Assembly: GCF_003075415.1 (NCBI RefSeq)
Contig: NZ_QDAH01000050.1
Span: 1-41,829 of the forward strand
Source: Microvirga sp. KLBC 81
GTDB lineage: Bacteria > Pseudomonadota > Alphaproteobacteria > Rhizobiales > Beijerinckiaceae
Direction: 5' to 3'
Length of the DNA: 41,829 nucleotides
This document shows, piece by piece, positions 32,901 through 40,948 of the stretch. The position numbers and the translations under genes were made by a program. The notes under the pieces are model-generated. The model saw only the letters and a program-made list of their open reading frames with translations. It was not told where the DNA came from and did no database searches. How positions within the stretch are numbered: the first letter of the stretch is position 1; every line of letters begins with the position of its first letter.

Positions 32901-34805
32901 CGCTTCTTCGACATCAACAATCTCGCAGGCATGCGGGTCGAGATTCCGGAGATTTTCGAGCGTACGCATGACCTCATCCTGGATCTGGTGAAGGAGAGCC
33001 GGATCCACGGCCTGCGGATCGACCACATCGACGGTCTTGCCGATCCGGAGGGATATGCCCGCGCGCTGCAGCGTGAGGTAGGCCCCGGTTTCTATGTCGT
33101 TGTCGAGAAAATTCTGGAACCGGGAGAGGAACTGCGTGCTTGGCCCGTTGCTGGGACGACCGGCTATGACGTTCTCAACCTGATCGACGGCGTTCTTCTC
33201 AACGAGCAGGCGGGCGAAACCTTCGAGTGCATCTACCGCGAGGCATCCGGCTTAACGGATGAATATGAAGATCTGCTGAAGCAGGCGAAGCTCGAAATTA
33301 CGCAATCGAATTTTGCCAGTGAGCTTGAGGTCCTGGTCTCCGACATCAAGGCGATTACGGATGCCAGTCGTCACACCCGGGACTACACGGCTTACGCCCT
33401 GCGCTTGGCTCTGGTGGAGATCATCGCCGTGTTCCCGGTCTATCGCAGCTATCTTGGCGAAGGAGAGCCTTCGCCCGCAGATTTGCACCTCGTCGAGGGA
33501 GCCATCCAAGCGGCCAAGCAGTCCAGCGCCCTGCCCGATCGAAGCGTGCATGACTTCATCGCTACCGCTCTACTCGGCAGGGCGGAAGCAGCCGATCCTG
33601 CCGATGTCCGACGCTTCCGCCGACGGTTCCAGCAACTGACTGGCCCAGTCATGGCCAAGAGCCTGGAGGACACTCTGTTCTACCGCTATGGGCGCCTCAT
33701 TGCTTTGAACGAGGTCGGTGGCGATCCGGGACATTTTGGTATCACGCTGCAGGCTTTCCACACGGCCAATGCCAAGAGGGCACGTGACTGGCCCCATGCC
33801 ATGATTGCGACCGCCACTCACGACACAAAGCGCGGCGAGGATGCCCGCGCCCGCCTGCTGGCGCTCTCCGAAATGCCCGAAGAATGGGAAGAAGCCGTAA
33901 GCCTCTGGCGTGAGTCCATCTCCCCCTATCTCTCTGACGTGAACGGTGCCCCAGCCCCGGATGCGAATGATCAAGTGATCCTGCTTCAGGCGCTTCTAGG
34001 CGCATGGCCACTGGAGCTTCTCGATGGTGACGACAGCCGACAACTCACTTCTTTGCACGAACGCATGAAAGGCTATGTCACCAAAGCTCTCCGGGAAGCA
34101 AAGCGGCAGACGAGTTGGATCAATCCTGATATCAAGTACGAAGAAGCAGCGCTAAGCGTGTTACACGCCGTGCTCGACCCGAAAAGCCGCATCCTCGATC
34201 GACTGCGTCCCTTTGCTCGGCGGATTTCAGTTCTCGGCATGCTGAACGGTCTCTCGCGAACCATACTCAAAATGACCCTGCCAGGCGTGCCGGATATTTA
34301 TCAGGGCACTGAATTCTGGGATTTTTCTCTTGTCGATCCCGACAACCGCCGGCCCGTTGATTATGATACCCGCACTCAGGCGCTTGCTGAGATGCCATCT
34401 CTGAAATCGCTCCTATCCGAATGGCAGGATGGCCGTGTTAAGCAGTACATCCTGGCCCGCCTTCTGCGGGATCGTGCCTCAATTCCCAGCCTCTATTCCG
34501 ATGGTGATTATCAAGCGATACCGGTTGAGGGCGAGCGCGCCTCTCATGTGATTGCCTTCATGAGGCAGCATGGCGACGACAAACTCGCCGTCATTGCTCC
34601 CCGCTTTTGGAACAGTCTTATCAATACTGACCGCCTCAAATTCGACCCTGCAATTTGGAGCGGATTAAGTCTCGCCTTGCCTGACGGCCAGTGGAGGAAT
34701 GTGATAACAGATCAAGTTAGCGCCATCACAGCCGGTGAACAGAAGTTGGGCGAGCTTTTGCCCTCCTTTCCCTTTGCAGTCTTGAGGCAGGATCAGTCCA
34801 AATGA
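29949..34805 (+). CDS. malQ-treY: fusion of 4-alpha-glucanotransferase (MalQ) and malto-oligosyltrehalose synthase (TreY)
   Basis: A 1618-residue two-enzyme fusion. Residues 1 to about 690 are MalQ (GH77): LWGATAQIYSLRSEHDLGIGD, PYSPSSRLFLEALYID, GQNWGLPPFNP (416-426), nucleophile Asp454 in RIDHAF, Glu502 in VIAEDLG and Asp553 in THDLPTFKG. Residues about 700 to 1618 are TreY (GH13): ATYRLQFHKDFTFDDA, YVAKLGISHVYSSP, GSTHGYDIVDH, Asp1025 in GLRIDHIDGLADPEG, Glu1053 in VVEKIL and AGTTGYD, with TATHDTKRGEDARAR near 1288. All catalytic residues of both parts are present and no frameshift separates them. MalQ rearranges maltodextrins to lengths TreY can use, and TreY turns the reducing end into a trehalose unit. 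It overlaps treZ by four bases. Confidence 0.95.
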   Translation: MSKLNALLERMAELVGISPDYADAFGRSIETSPETRNALLTVLGLRIGSEDEAQQSLARLEGLKAGPISAVISVSSDRLAAIPLRGKVEQTSWLITEETGTTHEGTIPRGEATLKLPALPMGYHRLRLGEFEATIISAPDACWQPQALEGQKRLWGATAQIYSLRSEHDLGIGDYADVALLAEGVGALGGAFLGLSPVHALFSADRTKISPYSPSSRLFLEALYIDPTRVEGFDESGAKQSLERSDVQERLSRLQEAHLIDYAEAWGIKRPMLDVLWGHFQKSGDHAAFEAFRRAGGEALEAHATFEALSEYFHGQGRAWVGEWPEAFRNIRSTEVGRFRNDQQERISFYVWLQWLADRQLAQAAKRARLAGLTIGLYRDLAVGADGGGSEIWATPDRFAPGLAVGAPPDPLGPQGQNWGLPPFNPLTLEEQGLAAFRDLVAANMRHAGAIRIDHAFQLQRLFLIPSGAPASQGAYVDYPFEAMLAVLRVESHRSRCLVIAEDLGTAPKGFSDAIMASGLLSYRVLPFERDGPDFKKPEDYPRSALAVLTTHDLPTFKGWWRGLDIDLRQTFGIFDPKMADCERAAREADKQRFTKALAEGGLLPSPSTPEEPPLEGAVRYLARTSCVLTALQVEDASGELNQPNMPGQDAGHPNWRRRLSNTIETITAPGQLMAKLSAALTEEGRDVRPRRNALASPPPHATYRLQFHKDFTFDDAVKIVPYVAKLGISHVYSSPIHAASPGSTHGYDIVDHSAINPELGGEEGFRRLSDALTAHGLKLLLDIVPNHMGVGGSANGWWLSVLEWGRLSPAADAFDIDWERPGAQGKLIVPVLGGLYGETLEKGELQLKFDTDEGSFSVWHWEHRLPICPTTYPMVLDQALAVLDERAKAGDLLALTERLRAMGGRISLQHLSSLLKEGEHLKWRLSRIAADQPLIRKAIAHVLKAINGTRSLPDSFNALHHLLEAQSYRLAYWRVASSEINYRRFFDINNLAGMRVEIPEIFERTHDLILDLVKESRIHGLRIDHIDGLADPEGYARALQREVGPGFYVVVEKILEPGEELRAWPVAGTTGYDVLNLIDGVLLNEQAGETFECIYREASGLTDEYEDLLKQAKLEITQSNFASELEVLVSDIKAITDASRHTRDYTAYALRLALVEIIAVFPVYRSYLGEGEPSPADLHLVEGAIQAAKQSSALPDRSVHDFIATALLGRAEAADPADVRRFRRRFQQLTGPVMAKSLEDTLFYRYGRLIALNEVGGDPGHFGITLQAFHTANAKRARDWPHAMIATATHDTKRGEDARARLLALSEMPEEWEEAVSLWRESISPYLSDVNGAPAPDANDQVILLQALLGAWPLELLDGDDSRQLTSLHERMKGYVTKALREAKRQTSWINPDIKYEEAALSVLHAVLDPKSRILDRLRPFARRISVLGMLNGLSRTILKMTLPGVPDIYQGTEFWDFSLVDPDNRRPVDYDTRTQALAEMPSLKSLLSEWQDGRVKQYILARLLRDRASIPSLYSDGDYQAIPVEGERASHVIAFMRQHGDDKLAVIAPRFWNSLINTDRLKFDPAIWSGLSLALPDGQWRNVITDQVSAITAGEQKLGELLPSFPFAVLRQDQSK

Positions 34806-34857
34806 GGGCTTCCGCCACTCTGCTGCCCCCTCACCTCCCTTTGGCCCTCCTCCGTCT

Positions 34858-34874
34858 GGTCCCGGATCGGGACC
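34858..34874. other. hairpin in the malQ-treY to glgB spacer
   Basis: GGTCCCG-GAT-CGGGACC, a perfect 7-bp stem with a three-base loop, lies in the 123-base gap before glgB. No T-run follows on either side, so it is more likely a message-stability or leader element than a terminator. It is the only notable structure in this gap. Confidence 0.4.
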
Positions 34875-34928
34875 GCCCCATAATGGTGTTCTCTCATAAA
34901 GCAAGAACGCCGCCGGGAAGACTCATCC

Positions 34929-37205
34929 ATGGCAGCGGAAGCAGACCAAGGGAAAGTTAGCATGGCCCAGCGCAGGGGTGGATCGCAGAGCGTGAAGGAG
35001 CGTTCGGTCGAGCCGCAATCGGTTGCTGACATCATTGTATCCGGTGATCCCTTTTCCGTGCTCGGTCCCCACGAGATTTTACCGGGCACCTGGGAAGTTA
35101 GAGCCATTATTCCCCATGCGGATGCCGTCACTGTCGTCGCGCGTGACGGACAGACCGCTCTCGCCCTGATGGAGAAGAGGTTCGCCGATGGGCTGTTCGT
35201 CGGCACTCTGAATGCTTCGGAACGTCCAGATTACAGGCTGAAGGTCGAAAGCCACGATCATGTGGAGATCCGGCACGACCCCTACAGCTTCGGCACGTTT
35301 CTCTCTCACCACGATGTCACGCAGTTCCGCGATCCCGGCAGTGATGCGATCTACCGAAAGCTCGGCGCCCATCATTTGGATTTGGGGGGCATCCAAGGCT
35401 TTCTGTTTGCCGTGTGGGCTCCGAACGCGCGGCGCGTGAGCGTTGTCGGCGAGTTCAACAACTGGGACGGACGATGCCACCCGATGCGGCGCCGTCATGA
35501 AGGCGGCGTTTGGGAGCTCTTCATTCCCGACGTCATGGCGGGCCAGCGCTACAAGTTCGAGATCATCGGCCTCCACGGCAATCTGCTGGCGCTCAAAGCC
35601 GATCCACTCGCCTTTGTGGCGGAGCACCCTCCCGCCACCGCTTCTATTCTGAAAGGCGACCCGGATTTTGAATGGAGTGATAGGGAATGGATGAGGGCAC
35701 GCGCCGCGCAGAACCAGCGCAAGGCCCCCATGTCCATCTATGAGTGCCATCTCGGCTCTTGGGCGCGCGTGCCGGAGGAAGGCAACCGCTATCTCACCTA
35801 TCGAGAGCTCGCCGTCAGGCTCATCCCCTATGTGAAGGATTTGGGCTTCACGCATATCGAACTCCTGCCGATCACCGAGTATCCCTTCGACGGATCCTGG
35901 GGTTATCAGCCGATTTCTCTTTATGCACCCACAAGCCGCTTCGGCACGCCTGAGGACTTTGCAGCTTTCGTGGAGGCGGCCCATGCTGCCGGGATCGGCA
36001 TCATCCTCGATTGGGTGCCGGCCCATTTCCCGAACGATCCGCATGGTCTGAGCTATTTCGACGGCACGCATCTTTATGAGCATGCCGATCCGCGTCTCGG
36101 CTTCCATCAGGATTGGGGCACCTATATCTACAATTACGAGCGGCAGGAGGTTGCTACTTTCCTTGTCGCGAATGCCCGCTTCTGGCTGGAGCGCTACCAT
36201 CTCGACGGCCTGCGCGTCGATGCCGTGGCCTCGATGCTCTACCTCGACTACTCTCGCAAGCCTGGCGAGTGGATTCCCAACCGCTATGGCGGCAATGAGA
36301 ACTTGGGGGCGATCGATTTCCTGCGTCGCATGAACGAGGTCGCCTATGCCTCGGCACCGGGTGCGATCACGATAGCGGAGGAATCCACCGCATGGCCCGG
36401 CGTTTCGCAGCCGACCTATACTGGCGGTCTTGGCTTCGGCTTCAAGTGGAACATGGGGTGGATGCACGACACCCTGCGCTACATCAGCAAGGACCCGATC
36501 TTCCGCCGTTATCACCATCATGATCTGACTTTCGGTCTTCTCTACGCTTTCTCGGAGAACTTCATTCTGCCGCTCAGCCATGATGAGGTCGTTCATGGCA
36601 AAGGCTCACTCATCGGAAAGATGCCGGGTGATCAATGGCAGCGTTTTGCGAACCTGCGCGCTTATTTCGGATTCATGTGGGGCCATCCTGGAAAGAAGCT
36701 GCTGTTCATGGGCGGAGAATTTGCCCAGGAGCAGGAATGGAACCACGACCAGAGCCTCGACTGGCACCTTTTGGATGATTCGTACCATAAAGGAGTCCAG
36801 GCTCTTATCCGTGACCTCAATGCCGCCTATCGCTCGATACCGGCGCTGCATGAGCGTGACTGCGAGTGGAAAGGCTTCGAGTGGATCGTCTCCGACGACA
36901 GAGACAACAGCGTAGTCGCTTGGCTGCGACGGGGAGATGATGAAAATTCCATCGCGGTGGTCATCTCGAACTTCACGCCTGTGCCGCGGGAGGACTATCG
37001 CATCGGCGTGCCGCTGCCCGGTTTTTATCGGGAGATCGTGAATACGGACGCATCCATCTATGGCGGCTGCAATGTTGGCAATCTCGGCGGGGTCTCAGCT
37101 GAGGAGACACCCAGCCATGGACGCCCCTGCTCCCTCTGCCTCACCATCCCGCCTCTGGCCACTCTCATCCTTGGTCTGGAGCGCACCTGGCAAGCGGGAA
37201 CCTAG
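34929..37205 (+). CDS. glgB: 1,4-alpha-glucan branching enzyme GlgB
   Basis: A 758-residue GH13 branching enzyme that introduces alpha-1,6 branches into glycogen. It has the two N-terminal beta domains of the long GlgB type (DPFSVLGPHEILPGTWEVR, then FAVWAPNARRVSVVGEFNNWDG). The barrel carries Asp431 in LDGLRVDAVASMLYLDY, Glu484 in IAEESTAWP and Asp552 in LSHDEVVHGKGSL, equivalent to Asp405, Glu458 and Asp526 of the E. coli enzyme. GGGAAGA lies seven bases before ATG. It sits between malQ-treY and glgX in one direction. About 24 extra residues at the N-terminus look disordered. Confidence 0.97.
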   Translation: MAAEADQGKVSMAQRRGGSQSVKERSVEPQSVADIIVSGDPFSVLGPHEILPGTWEVRAIIPHADAVTVVARDGQTALALMEKRFADGLFVGTLNASERPDYRLKVESHDHVEIRHDPYSFGTFLSHHDVTQFRDPGSDAIYRKLGAHHLDLGGIQGFLFAVWAPNARRVSVVGEFNNWDGRCHPMRRRHEGGVWELFIPDVMAGQRYKFEIIGLHGNLLALKADPLAFVAEHPPATASILKGDPDFEWSDREWMRARAAQNQRKAPMSIYECHLGSWARVPEEGNRYLTYRELAVRLIPYVKDLGFTHIELLPITEYPFDGSWGYQPISLYAPTSRFGTPEDFAAFVEAAHAAGIGIILDWVPAHFPNDPHGLSYFDGTHLYEHADPRLGFHQDWGTYIYNYERQEVATFLVANARFWLERYHLDGLRVDAVASMLYLDYSRKPGEWIPNRYGGNENLGAIDFLRRMNEVAYASAPGAITIAEESTAWPGVSQPTYTGGLGFGFKWNMGWMHDTLRYISKDPIFRRYHHHDLTFGLLYAFSENFILPLSHDEVVHGKGSLIGKMPGDQWQRFANLRAYFGFMWGHPGKKLLFMGGEFAQEQEWNHDQSLDWHLLDDSYHKGVQALIRDLNAAYRSIPALHERDCEWKGFEWIVSDDRDNSVVAWLRRGDDENSIAVVISNFTPVPREDYRIGVPLPGFYREIVNTDASIYGGCNVGNLGGVSAEETPSHGRPCSLCLTIPPLATLILGLERTWQAGT

Positions 37206-37285
37206 CATCGAGCTTTCAGCGGGACTTCCTGCCTCCCGGCGCGTTGATGATGTGAACCGATCTGCTCCGCTTCCTGAGACCTGCG

Positions 37286-39487
37286 ATGAACGACAAAATC
37301 GAGACCCGAGAGCCAGCCCCAGTCGAAATCGTTGCTCCCACCGTGCGGCGGACGTCCCGGCTTCGGGAGGGGCTGCCCTATCCTCTGGGGGCAACCTGGG
37401 ACGGCCTCGGCGTGAACTTCGCCCTTTTCTCTGCCAATGCCACCAAGGTCGAGCTCTGCCTCTTCGACCTTGAGGGCAAGCGCGAACTGGAGCGGATCGA
37501 ATTGCCGGAATACACGGACGAAGTCTGGCACGGTTACCTGCCCGATGCGCGTCCCGGCACCACCTATGGCTACCGTGTACACGGGCCTTACGAGCCCGAT
37601 GCCGGACATCGCTTCAATCACAACAAGCTGCTTCTCGACCCTTATGCCAAGCAGATGATCGGTAACTTGAAGTGGGACTCTGCCCTGTTCGGCTATAAGG
37701 TCGGTTCGCCCGACGCGGATCTGTCTTTCGACGAGCGTGACAGCGCAGCGTTCATGCCCAAATGCCGTGTGATCGACATGGCCTTTACATGGGGGAATGA
37801 ACGCAGGCCGCAGATTCCATGGGAGCGCACGATCATCTATGAGGCGCATCTGCGCGGTTTCACCATGAAGCATCCCGCGATACCGAAAGAGTTCCGTGGT
37901 ACCTTCACGGGCCTGATGCATCATGAATCGATCAACTACATCAAGAGCCTTGGCGTCACTACCGTCGAACTCCTGCCGATCCACGCCTTCGTGGATGACA
38001 GTTACCTGATCGAGAAAGATCTGCGCAATTACTGGGGTTACAACACCATTGGTTTCTTCGCCCCGCAGCCGCGTTATCTCGCGACCCCATTCGTGAACGA
38101 AGTTAAGGAAATGGTCAGCCATTTCCATGATGCCGGGATCGAGGTGATTCTCGACGTTGTCTATAACCACACGGCTGAAGGAAATGAATTGGGTCCAACC
38201 CTTTCCTTCAAGGGCATCGACAACGCCTCCTACTACAGGCTTGCTCCCGAGAAGCGCTACTACATCAACGACACCGGCACTGGGAACACGGTCAACTTGA
38301 GCCATTCGCGGATCCTGCAAATGGTCACCGACAGCCTGCGCTATTGGGCGCAGGAGGTCCATGTGGACGGTTTCCGTTTTGACCTCGCCACCATCCTCGC
38401 CCGTGAGCCACATGGCTTCGAGGAGGATGGACGCTTTCTCGATGCCGTAAGGCAGGATCCCGTGCTCAGTCGCGTCAAGCTGATCGCCGAGCCGTGGGAT
38501 TGCGGCCCGGGCGGCTATCAGGTCGGCCGCTTCTCGCCCGGCTGGGCAGAATGGAATGACCGCTATCGCGATACGGTCCGCGCTTATTGGAAGGGCGAGG
38601 ATGGGAAGCTGCCCGAGCTTGCCTCTCGTCTGACCGCCTCCGCCGACCTCTTCAACAAGCGTGGCCGCAAGCCTTGGGCCTCGGTGAACTTCATCACGGC
38701 CCATGACGGGTTCACGCTCCGCGACCTCGTCTCCTACAATGACAAGCACAACGAGGCGAATGGCGAGAACAACAAGGACGGGCATGATCATAATCTGTCC
38801 TGGAACCACGGTGTCGAAGGTGAGACGAACGATCCCGAGATCCGCGCCCTGCGATTCCGGCAGATGCGCAACATGCTCGCCACCCTGCTCTTCTCCCAAG
38901 GCACGCCCATGTTGCTGGCTGGTGATGAATTTGCCCGCACACAGCACGGCAACAACAATGCCTATGCGCAGGACAACGACATCTCCTGGATCGACTGGGA
39001 GGGAGTCGACGAGGATGGCGCGGAACTCTTCGAGTTCACCCGCAGGCTGATCCAACTGCGCCAGAGCCTGCCGATCCTTCGTCGCGGACGCTTCCTCTCA
39101 GGTGTCTACAACGAGGAACTCGACGTCAACGATGTGACATGGCTCACCCCCCTAGGCGATGAAATGACTCCCGAGCACTGGGAGGATCCTCACGCCCGCT
39201 GCATCCTTATTCTGCTGGATGGTCGCGCGCAGCCGACAGGTATCCGCAAACGTGGTACGGACGTCACCTTGCTCCTGATCCTCAATGCCCATCATGACGT
39301 GGTGAAGTGCAAGCTCCCCGCCGTCACCGGCGGCCGGGCATGGGTATGCCTTGTCGACACGAACAGGCCGGACTTGAATTTCCCGACACCCTTCAATTTC
39401 GGTAAGGTATACACGGTGACCGGTCGTTCGCTGCTGCTGTTCCAGCTTCAGCCGGAGGATCAGCCGAAGAAGAAGCGGGGCACCTGA
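37286..39487 (+). CDS. glgX: glycogen debranching enzyme GlgX
   Basis: A 733-residue isoamylase-type GH13 enzyme that cuts alpha-1,6 branches of glycogen limit dextrin, releasing short maltodextrins for MalQ and TreY. An N-terminal CBM48 (GATWDGLGVNFALFSANAT) leads into the barrel: RNYWGYNTIGFFAP, VVYNHTAEGNE, Asp366 in VDGFRFDLATIL, Glu402 in LIAEPWDCGPGGYQVG and Asp474 in TAHDGFTLRDL, then NGENNKDGHDHNLSWN. All are typical of GlgX. It follows glgB by 80 bases. It converges on glgA2, whose stop lies only nine bases away, leaving no room for a separate terminator. Confidence 0.97.
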   Translation: MNDKIETREPAPVEIVAPTVRRTSRLREGLPYPLGATWDGLGVNFALFSANATKVELCLFDLEGKRELERIELPEYTDEVWHGYLPDARPGTTYGYRVHGPYEPDAGHRFNHNKLLLDPYAKQMIGNLKWDSALFGYKVGSPDADLSFDERDSAAFMPKCRVIDMAFTWGNERRPQIPWERTIIYEAHLRGFTMKHPAIPKEFRGTFTGLMHHESINYIKSLGVTTVELLPIHAFVDDSYLIEKDLRNYWGYNTIGFFAPQPRYLATPFVNEVKEMVSHFHDAGIEVILDVVYNHTAEGNELGPTLSFKGIDNASYYRLAPEKRYYINDTGTGNTVNLSHSRILQMVTDSLRYWAQEVHVDGFRFDLATILAREPHGFEEDGRFLDAVRQDPVLSRVKLIAEPWDCGPGGYQVGRFSPGWAEWNDRYRDTVRAYWKGEDGKLPELASRLTASADLFNKRGRKPWASVNFITAHDGFTLRDLVSYNDKHNEANGENNKDGHDHNLSWNHGVEGETNDPEIRALRFRQMRNMLATLLFSQGTPMLLAGDEFARTQHGNNNAYAQDNDISWIDWEGVDEDGAELFEFTRRLIQLRQSLPILRRGRFLSGVYNEELDVNDVTWLTPLGDEMTPEHWEDPHARCILILLDGRAQPTGIRKRGTDVTLLLILNAHHDVVKCKLPAVTGGRAWVCLVDTNRPDLNFPTPFNFGKVYTVTGRSLLLFQLQPEDQPKKKRGT

Positions 39488-39496
39488 TAGGTCTTC

Positions 39497-40948
39497 TCAG
39501 ACATCCTCGAGGCATGAACGGTAGAGATGGGCATATTGGCGAGCAGGCCCGCCCCATCCAACCTCCGCTGTCATGCCGTTTCTTTGCACCCGGCCCCAGG
39601 CCTCCACGTCAGACCAGAGGATCTTGGCCCGGTTAACTGCATCAATGAGGCCCGTCAGATTGACGGGCGAAAACTGAAAGCCTGTGGCGACGCCCGCCGC
39701 CACGGCCATTTCGTTGGCATCAATCACGGTGTCAGCGAGGCCTCCAACACGAGAGACGATGGGCACGTTGCCGTAGTGCAAGGCGCAGAGCTGTGTCAGC
39801 CCGCAGGGTTCGAAACGCGAGGGCACGAACAAAGCATCGCTCCCACCCTGGATCAGGTGTGCCAATCCTTCGTCATAACCGAAGAAACAGCCCACCTGTC
39901 CCGGATAGACGATGGAGGCAGCCCGAAAGCTCTCCTCAAGCATCCGTTCACCGGCGCCCAGGAGAGCAAGCTGCGCTCCATCGGCCAGAAGTGAAGGCAA
40001 AGCCGCGAGCACGAGATCGAGCCCCTTTTGTTCCGACAAGCGGCTCACCACGCCGAAGAGCATTGCGTCGGAATCTACATCGAGCCCCAGCCGTTCCTGC
40101 AGAGCCCGCTTGTTGGCGTCGCGCTTGTTCAGCGTATCACGGTTGAATGTCGCAGCAAGAGAAGGGTCCTTCGCCGGATTCCAGACGTCTTCATCAATTC
40201 CATTGAGAATGCCGAACACATCCCTTGACCGGGAGCGCAGAAGACCATCGAGACCCATTCCACCTTCTGGGGTTTGGATTTCCTTCGCATAAGTCGGAGA
40301 CACTGTCGTGATGCGATCTGCAAGCCGCAAGCCTGACTTCAGGAATCCAATTTGGCCGTAATACTCAACTCCGTCCACCGTGAAGGAGTGTGGCGGAAGG
40401 CCCAGTTCGTAGAGCAGATCGGCAGGGAAAATTCCTTGAAAGGCGATGTTGTGGATTGTCACGACCGTTCCCGGTCGGGGCGTATCGCTGTAATGCAGAT
40501 AGGCTGGAGCGAGACCTGCCTGCCAGTCATGGGCATGGACGATATCGGGAATGAAGCCGGGCACATGGCCCTGCCCGATATCGGCTGCGACACGTCCCAG
40601 AGCTGCGAAGCGCCGCGCATTGTCCGGCCAGTCTCGCCCGTCAGGCGTCAGATACGGCGAACCTGGGCGCTCGTAGAGATGCGGCGCATCGATGACGAAG
40701 AGATCGAGCCCCTTCACCGTTGCCGAGAGGAGACGAGCCGAGCCTCCGAAAAGATGCGGGTATTCACGAACCGTTTCAGTGTGACCCAGCACTTTCAGGA
40801 CCGCGGGGTAGCCGGGAAGAAGAGAGATGACCTCCATCCCCTCGCGCGCCAGCGCGAATGGCAACGCGCCGGCCACATCAGCCAAGCCGCCTGTCTTAAT
40901 GATGGGAAACAGCTCCGATGTAACGGACAGAACGCTCAGGGACTTCAT
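39497..40948 (-). CDS. glgA: glycogen synthase GlgA, copy 2 (GT5)
   Basis: A 483-residue glycogen synthase of the standard bacterial type. It starts MKSLSVLSVTSELFPIIKTGGLADVAGALP, with the K-T-G-G motif (18-21) for ADP-glucose. HAHDWQAGLAPAYLHY and HNIAFQGIFPADLL belong to the acceptor domain. SRLSEQKGLDL, then SRFEPCGLTQLCALHYGNVP and VGGLADTV, form the donor site. Its start overlaps the glgC stop by four bases, so substrate synthesis and use are coupled. It is more typical than copy 1, which lacks a glgC partner and faces treZ. Confidence 0.96.
   Translation of the reverse strand: MKSLSVLSVTSELFPIIKTGGLADVAGALPFALAREGMEVISLLPGYPAVLKVLGHTETVREYPHLFGGSARLLSATVKGLDLFVIDAPHLYERPGSPYLTPDGRDWPDNARRFAALGRVAADIGQGHVPGFIPDIVHAHDWQAGLAPAYLHYSDTPRPGTVVTIHNIAFQGIFPADLLYELGLPPHSFTVDGVEYYGQIGFLKSGLRLADRITTVSPTYAKEIQTPEGGMGLDGLLRSRSRDVFGILNGIDEDVWNPAKDPSLAATFNRDTLNKRDANKRALQERLGLDVDSDAMLFGVVSRLSEQKGLDLVLAALPSLLADGAQLALLGAGERMLEESFRAASIVYPGQVGCFFGYDEGLAHLIQGGSDALFVPSRFEPCGLTQLCALHYGNVPIVSRVGGLADTVIDANEMAVAAGVATGFQFSPVNLTGLIDAVNRAKILWSDVEAWGRVQRNGMTAEVGWGGPARQYAHLYRSCLEDV

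Noticed and set aside
35079..36596. 505-codon open frame on the minus strand
   Set aside because: Antisense to glgB, with no recognisable domain or ribosome binding site. glgB on the plus strand is certain.
37202..39055. 617-codon open frame on the minus strand
   Set aside because: It lies wholly opposite glgX, whose catalytic motifs are all present. It has no family features and is a by-product of GC-rich codon use.
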